A stretch of DNA of 64,000 nucleotides from Maribacter halichondriae (GTDB lineage: Bacteria; Bacteroidota; Bacteroidia; Flavobacteriales; Flavobacteriaceae), in the NCBI RefSeq assembly GCF_027474825.1, contig NZ_CP107030.1, positions 2,238,529-2,302,528 of the forward strand, given 5' to 3'. Shown here piece by piece: positions 24,971-34,247 of the stretch (the stretch's first letter is position 1; each line of letters opens with the position of its first letter). The notes under the pieces are model-generated. The model saw nothing but the letters and a program-made list of their open reading frames with translations, had not been told where the DNA came from and did not search any database. Position numbers and translations under genes: made by a program.

Positions 24971-25953
24971 TTAGGAACGTACTTCTTCCCATTGACCGCT
25001 TGCCACTGATTTTTCAAGTGCTTCCAATACGGCCACACCGTGCAGTATGCTTTCGTGGCTTCTAGGTTCTTTGCCCGTTTTGAACATTTCCACCATATCG
25101 ACATAGTTTTTATCGGGCTTTTATTCTTCCACTCTTGATTTTAGTGGAACAATACCTTCCTCAGTTTCGATATAGGTACTCCATCCATATTTCTTGGTGG
25201 TAAAAACTAAGGTTGCCAACATGCCATCCTTAAAAATAAGACTGGCACTGCTGTTCTTGCGGTTTTGGTGTACCTGCACCTTTTGAACGTTGTCTCCGAA
25301 TAAATAGAGCAAGGGTTGAACGATATGTGCTCCGTAGAAAAAAATTCCGCCGTATTCCGATTCCAGATCTACAGGGCCATAGCGAACGACCTGGTTGATG
25401 TCCTTTACCTCTTTCAGTTGTTCTTTGATGTCAAAAGTTTCATGGCTATGTGCGATTGAACTAAAGGAAGTGACCGGTGTGCCATGCTTTCGGGCCAATT
25501 CTAGAAAAGCCTTGCCTTCTTCCGCCCGATAGCAGAAAGGTTTGTCGATGAAAGTTGGAATACCTGCTTCTATAAATGGAATAGCTGGTTCTAAATGGAA
25601 CTTTCCATGGCGATGGTTAACGATCAGTCCGTCGATTTTGCCGAGCATATCATTTGAGTCTTTGACCATTTCAGGAATACTCCCTCTTTCCATGGCGGTT
25701 TTGGCGAATTCCTCGGTCTCTCCCCAAACATATTTTACTTCCATTCCCGGAAAGGCCTTGTTGATGTTGAACAACTTTCCAAAACCAGCGGTATGCGAAT
25801 TCTCCGCTCCGATGATGCCGATTTTAAAGGGTTTTTCCATGCGCTTGGATTTTGCGGTTAACTGTGAAACTAAAGGAAAAGGGGTAGCCAAAGCCAAAGC
25901 CGATAATGCGGAGCCTTTGCCTACCTTATTTAAAAAGATCGTCTTGATTCCAT
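24971..25953 (-). pseudogene. Tat-signal Gfo/Idh/MocA oxidoreductase, interrupted twice
   Basis: The ATG at 25953 starts a Tat signal (MESRRSFLN, then a GSALSALALATPF core), but a run of five A (25932-25936 on the plus strand; six expected) shifts it out of frame with the enzyme body. The body (KIGIIGAENSHTAGF, FIDKPFCYRAEEG, GPVDLESEYGGIFFYGAHIV) reads well until an in-frame TAA at 25121-25123. After it the same frame continues with a plausible end (KPDKNYVDMVEMF ... SVASGQWEEVRS) to 24971. Intact it would be a normal exported Gfo/Idh protein of about 325 residues. One indel plus one nonsense change make this the best candidate for a real pseudogene. Confidence 0.78.
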
Positions 25954-25964
25954 AAACTTCTGCC

Positions 25965-27308
25965 TTATAATTTCATTTCCCAGTCCGACTCATAAGAGCG
26001 ACTCCATAATTTTTGGGCATCGGCATTGTTCAAAATGTGTCCGTTCGATGCATCGATATCCAATGACTGACCGACTCGTTGGGCAATGTTACCCAGTTGA
26101 ACGAGTAGTGTACTTTTATGTCCGGAATCCACTCCTGCATGTAAGTCACTTCCATTTCGAATGGCATCGAACATATTCTGTATGTGAAAAGCATCCAGTT
26201 TTTCTGCTGGATTTGATTTGTTGCGGGCGTCGATAACTTCGGTGTGTTTTACTTCTTTTACCACTTTACTTTCCAAATCGAACACGGTGTAACTATTTCC
26301 TCCGGGGATAAGCATACTGCCGTTTTCTCCATAAAAAACCACTCCGACCGAACTACCTTCGATATTCTTGCCGTTGCAGCTTCTGCCTTCCCAAGACATG
26401 GTCATGCCATTGTCGAAATCGAGATTGATAACCTGGGTATCAGGAGTTTCCCAATCATCTTGGTAGCGGTATCGACCTCCGTTCGAACTGACCTTGGTCG
26501 GATAATCTACCTCCATGCCCCAACGCAAAAGGTCGATCATGTGCGTGCCATTATTTAAAGCCTCGCCAGTACCCCAATGCCAATGCCAGTGCCAATTGTA
26601 ATGAATGAGATTGTCCTTAAAATTTTTTCGGGGAGCCGGGCCCTGCCAGAGTTCCCAGTCCAACCAATCGGGTACTGCAGTTTCCTTGCCGATTCCGATT
26701 GATGGTCTGTTGTTCGAGTACCAACCCTTACCAAAATATACATTACCAATGGCTCCGTTTTTCAATGCCTCGATACCTTCAACGACATTCGGCCAAGACC
26801 GTCGTTGATTCCCCATTTGGACAATTTTTCCGTATTTCTCAGCTGCCTTGACCAGAATTTCGCCTTCGTTCGGGTTGTGGCTACAAGGTTTTTCGACGTA
26901 TACATGTTTGCCCGCTTGCATGGCCAATAGTGAGGCAGGGGCGTGCCAATGGTCCGGAGCGGCTATGACCAGGGCATCGACATCTTTGCTTTCCAATGAC
27001 TTTCGAAAATCGGGATATGCCTTCGCTTCTATGGTCTGACGGTTTTTTAGGTTGGTCAGGCATTTGGTAATTGCTCTCCTATCGACATCACAAATATGAA
27101 TGACATCGCAATTGTCCTGGGCCGCAAAATTCTGGGCCAGGGCATCGCCACGACTGTTCACTCCCATGACGGATACCTGTATTCTTTCATTAGAACCAAT
27201 GATACGAGCATAACTTTTTGCGCTGAAGTGGGGTAGAAGGCTTCCTGCAACAGCAGCCATTGTACCTTTTTTAATAAAATTTCTTCGGGAGTTGGCAGTC
27301 TTTTTCAT
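25965..27308 (-). CDS. Tat-exported Gfo/Idh/MocA family oxidoreductase
   Basis: 447 residues, intact. Twin-arginine signal NSRRNFIKKGTMAAVAGSLLP at the N-terminus (Arg pair near residues 8-9). Rossmann fold VSVMGVNSRGDALAQNF, the conserved EKP motif in YVEKPCSHNP with the catalytic Lys, and the typical DHWHAPASLLAMQAGKHV stretch. The Trp/His-rich WHWHWHWGTGEALNNGTHMIDLLRWG segment is usual for this exported group. It is 12 bases upstream of the damaged paralogue (24971-25953), so the two formed one unit. Substrate unknown; a sugar or sugar derivative is likely. Confidence 0.9.
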   Translation of the reverse strand: MKKTANSRRNFIKKGTMAAVAGSLLPHFSAKSYARIIGSNERIQVSVMGVNSRGDALAQNFAAQDNCDVIHICDVDRRAITKCLTNLKNRQTIEAKAYPDFRKSLESKDVDALVIAAPDHWHAPASLLAMQAGKHVYVEKPCSHNPNEGEILVKAAEKYGKIVQMGNQRRSWPNVVEGIEALKNGAIGNVYFGKGWYSNNRPSIGIGKETAVPDWLDWELWQGPAPRKNFKDNLIHYNWHWHWHWGTGEALNNGTHMIDLLRWGMEVDYPTKVSSNGGRYRYQDDWETPDTQVINLDFDNGMTMSWEGRSCNGKNIEGSSVGVVFYGENGSMLIPGGNSYTVFDLESKVVKEVKHTEVIDARNKSNPAEKLDAFHIQNMFDAIRNGSDLHAGVDSGHKSTLLVQLGNIAQRVGQSLDIDASNGHILNNADAQKLWSRSYESDWEMKL

Positions 27309-27353
27309 TGGGTCGGCTATAGACGGGTTGTGTAACTACAATATAATGAATTA

Positions 27354-27402
27354 GTTAGTGCAATGGATAGCCCCGATAACTATCGGGACTTGCCGAGGCT
27401 AC
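27354..27402 (+). pseudogene. Degenerate tRNA-Arg(CCT) relic
   Basis: TAGTGCAATGGATAG (27356-27370) matches TAGTTCAACGGATAG of the intact tRNA-Arg at 13 of 15 positions, and GAGGCTAC (27395-27402) equals the intact 3' end plus next base. Between them the anticodon and T arms are replaced by the hairpin CCCGATA-AC-TATCGGG. Homology with the other locus continues downstream into the LRR gene end. It cannot fold as a working tRNA. Confidence 0.65.
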
Positions 27403-27404
27403 AT

Positions 27405-28826
27405 TTATTGATCAATTGGTTCTTCTCGGTTGTAGTTAATCTTCAGCGATTTATTTTCTTCCTGGAGCCTGAGGGCAATGGAATCATTGATTTTTGTTTT
27501 CCAGAGATAAACTCTTTGAAGTCGCGTAAGTTTTGGGATTACGCGCAAAAGGCCATCCGAAACATTCGTTTGGTAAAGATTAAGGGATTCAAGGTTCGTC
27601 AACTTTTCGAGCTGTTGAATGCCATTGTCGGAAATGTCGTTTCCGTTGAGGTCAAGCTTGACGAGGTTTTCCAATTGCCCGATTTTTTCAAGATGTTCGT
27701 CTTTTACTCCTGAATTGCTGAGGTCGAGCCAAATCAATTGCTCTTTTAAGTTTTGAAGTAAAATTAAATCGGAATCTATTAGTTCCCTTTCGCTCAAGCT
27801 AAAATTTGCATCCAGAAAATAATTGTCTTTCATCAAGCGGTTGATGATAAAACCTTGATTGCGCAGTGAATCAATAATTGAAATATCTGGGGGAGGAATT
27901 TCTTTATTGAAAATATCGTTCTTGTCAAGTCCCAAATAATTGTTGACCACGGGGATTATCTTTTTCTCGGAATCCAATTCCGTAACACGGCCTTCAGAAG
28001 GGGCGCCGGAAGCGATCCACCATTCGATAATAGCAACTTCTTGTTCAGTCAACGGTCTTTTTCCTTCGGAAGGCATAAAGTCATCATGTTCCTCAGGCAA
28101 GGTTATGCGTCTGAAAAGTTCACTAGCCTCTATATCCCCAGGGATAATTACCTCTCCATTTTCGCCTCCTCTCAGCATATTTGAATAAGAGGTCAGCACT
28201 AAGTCCCCCTTCTTTTTTCCATCATTATGGCAGCTAGTACATTTGCTATGCATCATTAGCGAGATTAAATCAAGGTACACTTCGGCAGAATCTAAGACAG
28301 TCACTTTCGGTCGCGGTTCTGTTTTTGGGGGAAGTCCCGCCATACTTCTTACAGGATTAGGGGCGTACTCTAATAAATAGGTTTGGCCATGCGTAAGGTT
28401 TCCACCTAAATGCCCTGTATAAATCATGGTACCGGTTGCCAGAATTATGAGTGCCCATTTTGAAATATCGGAAGTATCAGGCCTCCTTTTTGAAATAAAA
28501 TAACAGGCCGCTGAGAATATCAAAACGGCGCCGCCGCTCCATTTGTGCCAAAACAAAGTATTTGCGTCATAATCTCCCAAAAGAGATAAAAGATACCCAA
28601 ACAAAACCGCCAAAGCCGCACTAATCGCTCCCAGGCCCCATAAATATTTTAGAAATGGTCTTAGGGGATGGAATTTGATTTTTCTGGTCGCCAATTGGGC
28701 AATGACCGCCAACAGCAAAAACCCAATCGGAAGATGCACGACCAAAGGATGAAATCGGCCCAAAAATTTTAAAAAGTCAGGAGGGTTATCCAAAAAACCG
28801 TTAGCAAGAAAAAAGGTCAACTCCAT
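27405..28826 (-). CDS. DUF2231 membrane / c-type cytochrome / leucine-rich-repeat fusion protein
   Basis: 473 residues in three parts. Residues about 1-160 are a DUF2231-like membrane domain with four helices (GRFHPLVVHLPIGFLLLAV is the family mark). Residues about 185-285 form a planctomycete-type cytochrome module with the haem site CTSCH, followed by ELFRRITLPEEHDDFMPSEGKRPLTEQEVAIIEWWIASGAP. Residues about 370-460 are leucine-rich repeats. It should anchor a haem on the periplasmic side and offer a binding surface. It is the last gene of the DUF1553 - DUF1501 - propeller unit, 6 bases behind the propeller gene. Its 3' end is duplicated at 21272-21530. Confidence 0.88.
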   Translation of the reverse strand: MELTFFLANGFLDNPPDFLKFLGRFHPLVVHLPIGFLLLAVIAQLATRKIKFHPLRPFLKYLWGLGAISAALAVLFGYLLSLLGDYDANTLFWHKWSGGAVLIFSAACYFISKRRPDTSDISKWALIILATGTMIYTGHLGGNLTHGQTYLLEYAPNPVRSMAGLPPKTEPRPKVTVLDSAEVYLDLISLMMHSKCTSCHNDGKKKGDLVLTSYSNMLRGGENGEVIIPGDIEASELFRRITLPEEHDDFMPSEGKRPLTEQEVAIIEWWIASGAPSEGRVTELDSEKKIIPVVNNYLGLDKNDIFNKEIPPPDISIIDSLRNQGFIINRLMKDNYFLDANFSLSERELIDSDLILLQNLKEQLIWLDLSNSGVKDEHLEKIGQLENLVKLDLNGNDISDNGIQQLEKLTNLESLNLYQTNVSDGLLRVIPKLTRLQRVYLWKTKINDSIALRLQEENKSLKINYNREEPIDQ

Positions 28827-28832
28827 TTGGCA

Positions 28833-29750
28833 TTATTTGAGGGGAGTCCCTTTTAGCGGTTTGCCGTTAGTAGTCAAGATTTGAAAGTGGTGTACGTTGT
28901 GCCCGGAATAACTCCAAACTATATTTTTATCACGATCAACTTCGAATAATTTGACACCCTCTTTTTGCCCGTAGCTAGCAATAACCGTGTTGTCATTTGG
29001 AAGTCTTTGTGCACCGCATGGATCTGCCAAAGGGTCTCCTTCAAAATCGGAATTTGAAATCATCCAAACGATATTTCCATCAGAATCCAACTCGACAACC
29101 CGATTGCCATTGGTAAGCGTTACCAAGGTATTTCCGCTTTCCAAACGTATTGCGGTAAAGGGCCACGTTTTGGCCTCACGTCCTCCAAAATCTTCAAAAT
29201 CGGTGCTGAACGAATTAACAATTTTCCCTTCTGGAGTGTATTCCTTTACGGCAAAAGCCAACAAGTGCGGAACGAGATAATTACCGTTTTCGAGCTTGCG
29301 CGCCATACGAGTTTGCATATGAATATTATCAGTCTTGGGAACAAGAGGAATGCTTTTTACAACCTCTCCTTTCGTATCGACCTCCACGATTCTAGGTTCG
29401 GTGCCTGATTCGGTAATCATGGTATTTCCATTTTCCAAACGAACTGCTGTACCCAATTCCATGGATTCTTCGGCTCGTTTATAAGAGAAGATAATTTCCT
29501 TTTTCGAATCAAATTCCTTTGCCTCATCGGCCCAACAGATTAAAATGTTTCCGTTTTCTAGAACGTATCCATCCCTTGCTTTAGGTTTTCCGGAATCCCA
29601 AATTTCTTCTCCGGCTTCGCCGATGATTCCCGTAAATTGAGGTCCAGCGATAAAAAAGGAATGTTTTATTTCCGAGGTATCTTGTCCAAATAATGCAAAT
29701 GGTAGAAACGTCAAAAGGCATATTTCCAGAACAATTAAATTCTTTTTCAT
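28833..29750 (-). CDS. Exported beta-propeller protein
   Basis: 305 residues with a signal peptide (NLIVLEICLLTFLPFALFGQ). At least five blade repeats show the pattern ENGNxL/xI plus VELDxxGxIVW (VLENGNILICWADE, RLENGNTMITESG, KLENGNYLVPHLLA, RLESGNTLVTLTNGNRVVELDSDGNIVW, FEVDRDKNIVWSYSGH), like arylsulfotransferase-type or PQQ-type propellers, but no catalytic residues can be assigned. It lies between the DUF1501 gene and the cytochrome-LRR gene and probably forms a periplasmic complex with them, or binds a ligand. Confidence 0.85.
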   Translation of the reverse strand: MKKNLIVLEICLLTFLPFALFGQDTSEIKHSFFIAGPQFTGIIGEAGEEIWDSGKPKARDGYVLENGNILICWADEAKEFDSKKEIIFSYKRAEESMELGTAVRLENGNTMITESGTEPRIVEVDTKGEVVKSIPLVPKTDNIHMQTRMARKLENGNYLVPHLLAFAVKEYTPEGKIVNSFSTDFEDFGGREAKTWPFTAIRLESGNTLVTLTNGNRVVELDSDGNIVWMISNSDFEGDPLADPCGAQRLPNDNTVIASYGQKEGVKLFEVDRDKNIVWSYSGHNVHHFQILTTNGKPLKGTPLK

Positions 29751-29760
29751 ACTATTTATT

Positions 29761-31206
29761 TCAAGCTAAAATATTCTTTACAACATGACCGTGCACATCG
29801 GTTAGCCGAATGTCTCTTCCCCCAAAACGGAAGGTCAATAATTCATGATTGATTCCCAAAAGGTGCATGATAGTAGCATGAAGGTCGTGAACGGTCACTT
29901 CGTTCTCAATAACGCGATAACCGTAGTCATCGGTGCGTCCAAAGATCGTTCCTCCTTTGATTCCTGCACCGGCCATCCACATGCTTGCGGCTGAAGGGTT
30001 ATGATCACGTCCGTTGGTACCCTGGGCGAAAGGAGTTCTTCCGAATTCTCCTGTCCAAACAACTAAGGTTTCCTCTAACATTCCTCGCGATTTCAGATCT
30101 TTCAGCAATCCCGAAATCGGTTGATCAACCGCGTGGGCATTCGCTTCATGTCCTTCTTTGAGGTTATTATGTTGGTCCCAGCGATCGGCACCCACATTGG
30201 GGCAGGTCAATTCTATAAACCGAACTCCTCTCTCGACCAATCGCCTCGCCAACAAACATTGCGCAGCATAACCACGAGTGTGCGGGTCGTCTGAATCCAT
30301 TCCATAAAGCTTTTTGGTCGCTTTTGATTCCTTGGAGAATTCACTTAGCTCAGGAATCGACGATTGCATCTTATACGCCAACTCGTAATTGGAAATGGCG
30401 GATTCCACAGCATCTACCTCACCCATTTTCCCCATAAGGCTATTGTCCATTTTTTTAATGAATCGCAATTTTTCCTCCTGTAGGTTTGCAATTCCTTCTC
30501 TTGGAGTAATGTTGGCGACAGGTTCTGCACCTGCCTTCAAGATGGATGCTTGATAGGAGGCCGGCAAAAATCCATTTTTGAAATTGTCTAGTCCGCCCGG
30601 GGGAATTAATCCACCATCCAAAACCACATAACCCGGAATGTTTTTGTTTTCACTACCCAATCCGTAGGTCATCCAAGAACCCATACTTGGCCGCCCTTGA
30701 ATGCCACTACCTGTATGTAAAAAATAATTGGCATTCGTGTGTTCGGGAAATTTAGACGTTAACGAACGAATCAATGCAATATCGTCTACGCAAGTCGCAA
30801 TATGTGGAAATAATTCACTGACGGGCATTCCGCATTCGCCATACTGTTTGAACTCCCAAGGACTTTTCAAAATCGTACCCACGTTATCGAACTGGGTGGC
30901 GTCGACCTTGAATTTTTTCCTGGGATCTTCGCCATTTTCTTTGGTGAGACGCGGTTTCGGGTCAAAAGAATCGACCTGAGATACCCCGCCATCCATATAC
31001 AAGAAAATTACATTTTTAGCCTTTGGCAAATAATGTGGCCCCAGATACAAATCATTACCTGCTATAATATTTTTAGGACGATCACAGCTGAGAGGCAACG
31101 CTCCGAATAGGCTGGTAAAGGCAAGTGCCCCGAAACCACCTTTACAAATGCCAAGCATTTCCCGTCGTGACAGGGGTCGTCGCATAAAGTTGTGATATTT
31201 GCTCAT
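29761..31206 (-). CDS. DUF1501 (sulfatase-fold) Tat-exported protein
   Basis: 481 residues. Twin-arginine signal LSRREMLGICKGGFGALAF at about 13-31. The alkaline-phosphatase/sulfatase-like DUF1501 fold shows NVIFLYMDGGVSQVDSFDPK near 65, SKFPEHTNANYFLHTGSG, GWTGEFGRTPF-like WTGEFGRTPFAQGTNGRDHNP, and HDLHATIMHLLGINHELLTFRFGGRDIRLTD at the C-terminus, all standard. The true function of DUF1501 proteins is unknown; they nearly always sit beside DUF1549/DUF1553 cytochromes. Start ATG at 31206 overlaps the DUF1553 stop by one base. Confidence 0.93.
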   Translation of the reverse strand: MSKYHNFMRRPLSRREMLGICKGGFGALAFTSLFGALPLSCDRPKNIIAGNDLYLGPHYLPKAKNVIFLYMDGGVSQVDSFDPKPRLTKENGEDPRKKFKVDATQFDNVGTILKSPWEFKQYGECGMPVSELFPHIATCVDDIALIRSLTSKFPEHTNANYFLHTGSGIQGRPSMGSWMTYGLGSENKNIPGYVVLDGGLIPPGGLDNFKNGFLPASYQASILKAGAEPVANITPREGIANLQEEKLRFIKKMDNSLMGKMGEVDAVESAISNYELAYKMQSSIPELSEFSKESKATKKLYGMDSDDPHTRGYAAQCLLARRLVERGVRFIELTCPNVGADRWDQHNNLKEGHEANAHAVDQPISGLLKDLKSRGMLEETLVVWTGEFGRTPFAQGTNGRDHNPSAASMWMAGAGIKGGTIFGRTDDYGYRVIENEVTVHDLHATIMHLLGINHELLTFRFGGRDIRLTDVHGHVVKNILA

Positions 31207-34145
31207 CAGATTAGGTAAATAAATTCCTTTAAGTTAAAAATACTATGACAATATTGTTTCCAATGCTCCAATTCTTTGTGTGATTCATATTTGGAGGAAG
31301 TTTCCAAATTTTGAAGCATCGCCATAAATTCTTTGGCCTTCGTTAATTCTTCGGCCGTAGGGTTTCGTGCGAAAGACCGCATATAGATCCAAGATACTTT
31401 TTCGTCAAAAGACAGATTTTCAATGGATAAAAGTTTTTGTGCCATAATCTCCGCCTGCCGGGCGACAAAAGGATCGTTCATGATGATCAGCGATTGGGAA
31501 GGAACATTGGTCACATCACGTTTTCCAAACGTACTAAACGGAATAGGCCTATCAAAAGTGGTCATCATCGGTTCTAGAAAATTTCGGCGTACCTCCAAAT
31601 AAATACTGCGACGTGCATTGCCATTGAGTGGTCCCGATTTTGAAGGACGGCCCCGGCCTTGCATAAAATCTGTCAAATAGGTATGTACGGGCGGCCCGTA
31701 CAGACTGTCATTCAGACTTTCAGATGCGACCAAGATGCCATCTCGAATGGCTTCGGCCTCAAGTCGTCTGATCGGGAACGATGCCAAATAAATATTTGTG
31801 GGGTCGGATTCCAGAAGTTCGTCCCTTCTCGATGTACTTCTTTTAAAGGCCTCGGTCATTACGATCGAACGGACCATTTTTTTAATCGACCAGTTTTCGT
31901 TTTGAAATTTGATGGCCAAATAATCTAAAAGCTCGGGATGGCTGGGAAGTTTTCCTTGCAATCCAAAATTATCCACAGTTTCAACGATTCCACGACCAAA
32001 TAAATGATGCCAAATACGATTGACCATAACACGAGCCGTAAGTGGATTTTCATTCGCTAAGACCGCCTCTGCAAATTCCATTCTGCCACTTCCTTTTGAT
32101 TTAAAGGGAACTCCTCCCTTTGGCAAGGCTGATAAAAAACTACGTGGTACTTTTTCTTCGGAGAGTTCTTGATGATTACCCCGGATAAAGACCGGGCTAT
32201 CAATTCCGAATCCATCAGCTACCCCATAGAAAATAGATTGGCTCGCCAAGTTTTTGGCGATTAGTAAACTACTATCAACAGCGGATTTCAGTTCAGGAAA
32301 TTGTGATGTTAAATTGCCATTTTTAAGTTGGGCATTGCGTTGTTGGATTTTTTTGAAGGATTCATTTTGATCTTGCACTTCAGAAGGCCATTCCGAATTA
32401 TACGCGAGGGCATATTTTGCTTCCACATAAGCATCTTCAGGAAGTTGGTATTTATGCCTTTGATATTCTCCAGGCAAAATTTCGATGTAAGCTTTATGAC
32501 CTTTCCATGGACTAACGTCAACGATAAAATTGCCCCATTGCTCGTTGTCTACTTTCATTTCCAATTCTCCGTAAATCGGGTCTTGGATCAATTGAAAATT
32601 ATCGATAACAATTCGGATGGTGCTGTTTTTACCTCTCGCCCGAACTCCTATAAAATCCTTTTCCAAGAGAAAATTCTGGGATTGTAGCGAACCGAAAATT
32701 CCGGTGCTGAAAAGCTTGCTTGAAGCTCGACCTTCATCCAATTTTATTAATCTTCCCGAAGACCTATCTATTATAGGGTCGCCTAAAGTAGTTCTTTGAC
32801 CAAAGGCCGTTCCGATACTTTTCCATCCATCCAAATCCTTATTTCCGAAATCCCCGATCATGTGATATGTTGTGCCGCTTGAAACCCTTTTTTCGGATGG
32901 CATGTTGTCGGCAATAATTTTTTCATCCCATTTTTCGGATATCATTTTCCGCATATAGGTTTTGATATCTTCAATCTCCTTTGCTGACTTTTTCGTTTCG
33001 ATGGATTGCTCAGCAATTACAAGCGTAAAGCGGGTACTTTCCATCATTCCATACATAGAATAATAATCGGCTGTTAAAATAGGATCAAATTTATGATCAT
33101 GGCACCTTGCACAGGAAACTGTTAACCCTTGAAATGTTTTCGAAGTAACGTCGATTATGTTGTCGATGCGGTCCGCCTCGTCCTTTTTAAGGTCAACAGG
33201 ACTGTGGGTGCCCTCCGCCATGGTAAAGAATGCGGTGCCGAGTTGTGACTCAGCAATTCCCAATTCATCATTATAGCGCATAGAATCTAATAGATCTCCC
33301 GCTATATGTTCCTTTACCAATTCGTCATAAGGTACGTCTTCGTTGAACGCCCTGATCAAATAATCACGATAATGCCAGGCTCCGACGATTTCGTAATCGA
33401 ATTCATGACCTTTAGTCTCGGCATAACGCACAAGGTCCATCCAATGTCGTGCCCAGCGTTCGCCGTACGCCGAAGAATTCAAATACCCATCGACCATTTT
33501 TTCATAGGCTTCAGGAGAATCATCTGATATAAAATATTGGACGTCCGAAGGAGAAGGCGGAAGGCCTGTCAGCAAATATGATACCCTGCGAATGAGGGAA
33601 TTTTTATTGGCTTCGGGAGATTTGGCTAATTGCTTTTGCTCAAGCTGCATATCTATCAGGGAATCAATGGCATTTGTATTTGTCGCCGAAATCGAAGTTT
33701 CCGGTTTGATAAAGGCCCAATGCGCTTTCCATTCCGCACCTTGGTCGACCCATTTTTCCAATAAGGCTTTTTCGCGTTCCGTCAATTTGTAATTTGATTC
33801 AGGGGGAGGCATGACTTGATCTTCTTCCTCATGGTAAATGCGATAAATCAGTTGGCTTTTAGAGGGCTTACCGGGTACTATGGCATGTCCACCTTCCTTT
33901 AAAGCGGCAGTTGCCCCTTCGTAGATGTCCAATCGCAATTCGGCCTTTCGTCCACTGGGATCAGGGCCATGGCATAAATAACAATTCTGCACCAAAATGG
34001 GCCTAACATGAAAATTGAAGTCCACCGTTTCAGGTAACGGTTCCGAGAAATTATGGTCGTTGCCACACGAATACGTTGCCGCCAACGCCACAGTCGAAAG
34101 GACAATATTTCTTAGTTTTTGAAACACTTCGTTGAAATTGGACAA
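31206..34145 (-). CDS. Planctomycete-type cytochrome c / DUF1549 / DUF1553 lipoprotein
   Basis: 979 residues. Lipoprotein signal ending ATYSC (Cys about 27). Domain order: cytochrome module with haem site CYLCHG (about 55-60) and MPPPESNYKLTEREKALLEKWVDQGAEW; DUF1549 at about 160-375 (YGERWARHWMDLVRYAETKGHE), containing a second haem-like site CARCHDHKFDP; a middle beta-sandwich; DUF1553 at about 690-950 (NPLTARVMVNRIWHHLFGRGIVET, GQPSHPELLDYLA-like stretch, RSIYLEVRRNFLEPMMTTFDRP). Usual in Planctomycetes and Verrucomicrobia, scattered in Bacteroidota. First gene of the four-gene unit. Probably passes electrons from an unidentified periplasmic oxidation. Confidence 0.93.
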   Translation of the reverse strand: MSNFNEVFQKLRNIVLSTVALAATYSCGNDHNFSEPLPETVDFNFHVRPILVQNCYLCHGPDPSGRKAELRLDIYEGATAALKEGGHAIVPGKPSKSQLIYRIYHEEEDQVMPPPESNYKLTEREKALLEKWVDQGAEWKAHWAFIKPETSISATNTNAIDSLIDMQLEQKQLAKSPEANKNSLIRRVSYLLTGLPPSPSDVQYFISDDSPEAYEKMVDGYLNSSAYGERWARHWMDLVRYAETKGHEFDYEIVGAWHYRDYLIRAFNEDVPYDELVKEHIAGDLLDSMRYNDELGIAESQLGTAFFTMAEGTHSPVDLKKDEADRIDNIIDVTSKTFQGLTVSCARCHDHKFDPILTADYYSMYGMMESTRFTLVIAEQSIETKKSAKEIEDIKTYMRKMISEKWDEKIIADNMPSEKRVSSGTTYHMIGDFGNKDLDGWKSIGTAFGQRTTLGDPIIDRSSGRLIKLDEGRASSKLFSTGIFGSLQSQNFLLEKDFIGVRARGKNSTIRIVIDNFQLIQDPIYGELEMKVDNEQWGNFIVDVSPWKGHKAYIEILPGEYQRHKYQLPEDAYVEAKYALAYNSEWPSEVQDQNESFKKIQQRNAQLKNGNLTSQFPELKSAVDSSLLIAKNLASQSIFYGVADGFGIDSPVFIRGNHQELSEEKVPRSFLSALPKGGVPFKSKGSGRMEFAEAVLANENPLTARVMVNRIWHHLFGRGIVETVDNFGLQGKLPSHPELLDYLAIKFQNENWSIKKMVRSIVMTEAFKRSTSRRDELLESDPTNIYLASFPIRRLEAEAIRDGILVASESLNDSLYGPPVHTYLTDFMQGRGRPSKSGPLNGNARRSIYLEVRRNFLEPMMTTFDRPIPFSTFGKRDVTNVPSQSLIIMNDPFVARQAEIMAQKLLSIENLSFDEKVSWIYMRSFARNPTAEELTKAKEFMAMLQNLETSSKYESHKELEHWKQYCHSIFNLKEFIYLI

Positions 34146-34247
34146 GTATAAATATAAGGATTAATATTCGCGCATACTTCCTGTTTAAAAACTTCGATTA
34201 GCATATATGGTCTTGGAATAATGGACCGCGATAACTACATTTAGTAA

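Noticed and set aside
25121..25123. Stop-codon readthrough or recoding in the Gfo/Idh gene
   Set aside because: The codon is TAA, not TGA, and no recoding element is visible; a nonsense mutation is the plain reading.
21194..27402. Active integrative element between tRNA-Arg copies
   Set aside because: No integrase, recombinase, plasmid or conjugation gene is present in the block, and the flanking copies have diverged; only a relic history is supported.
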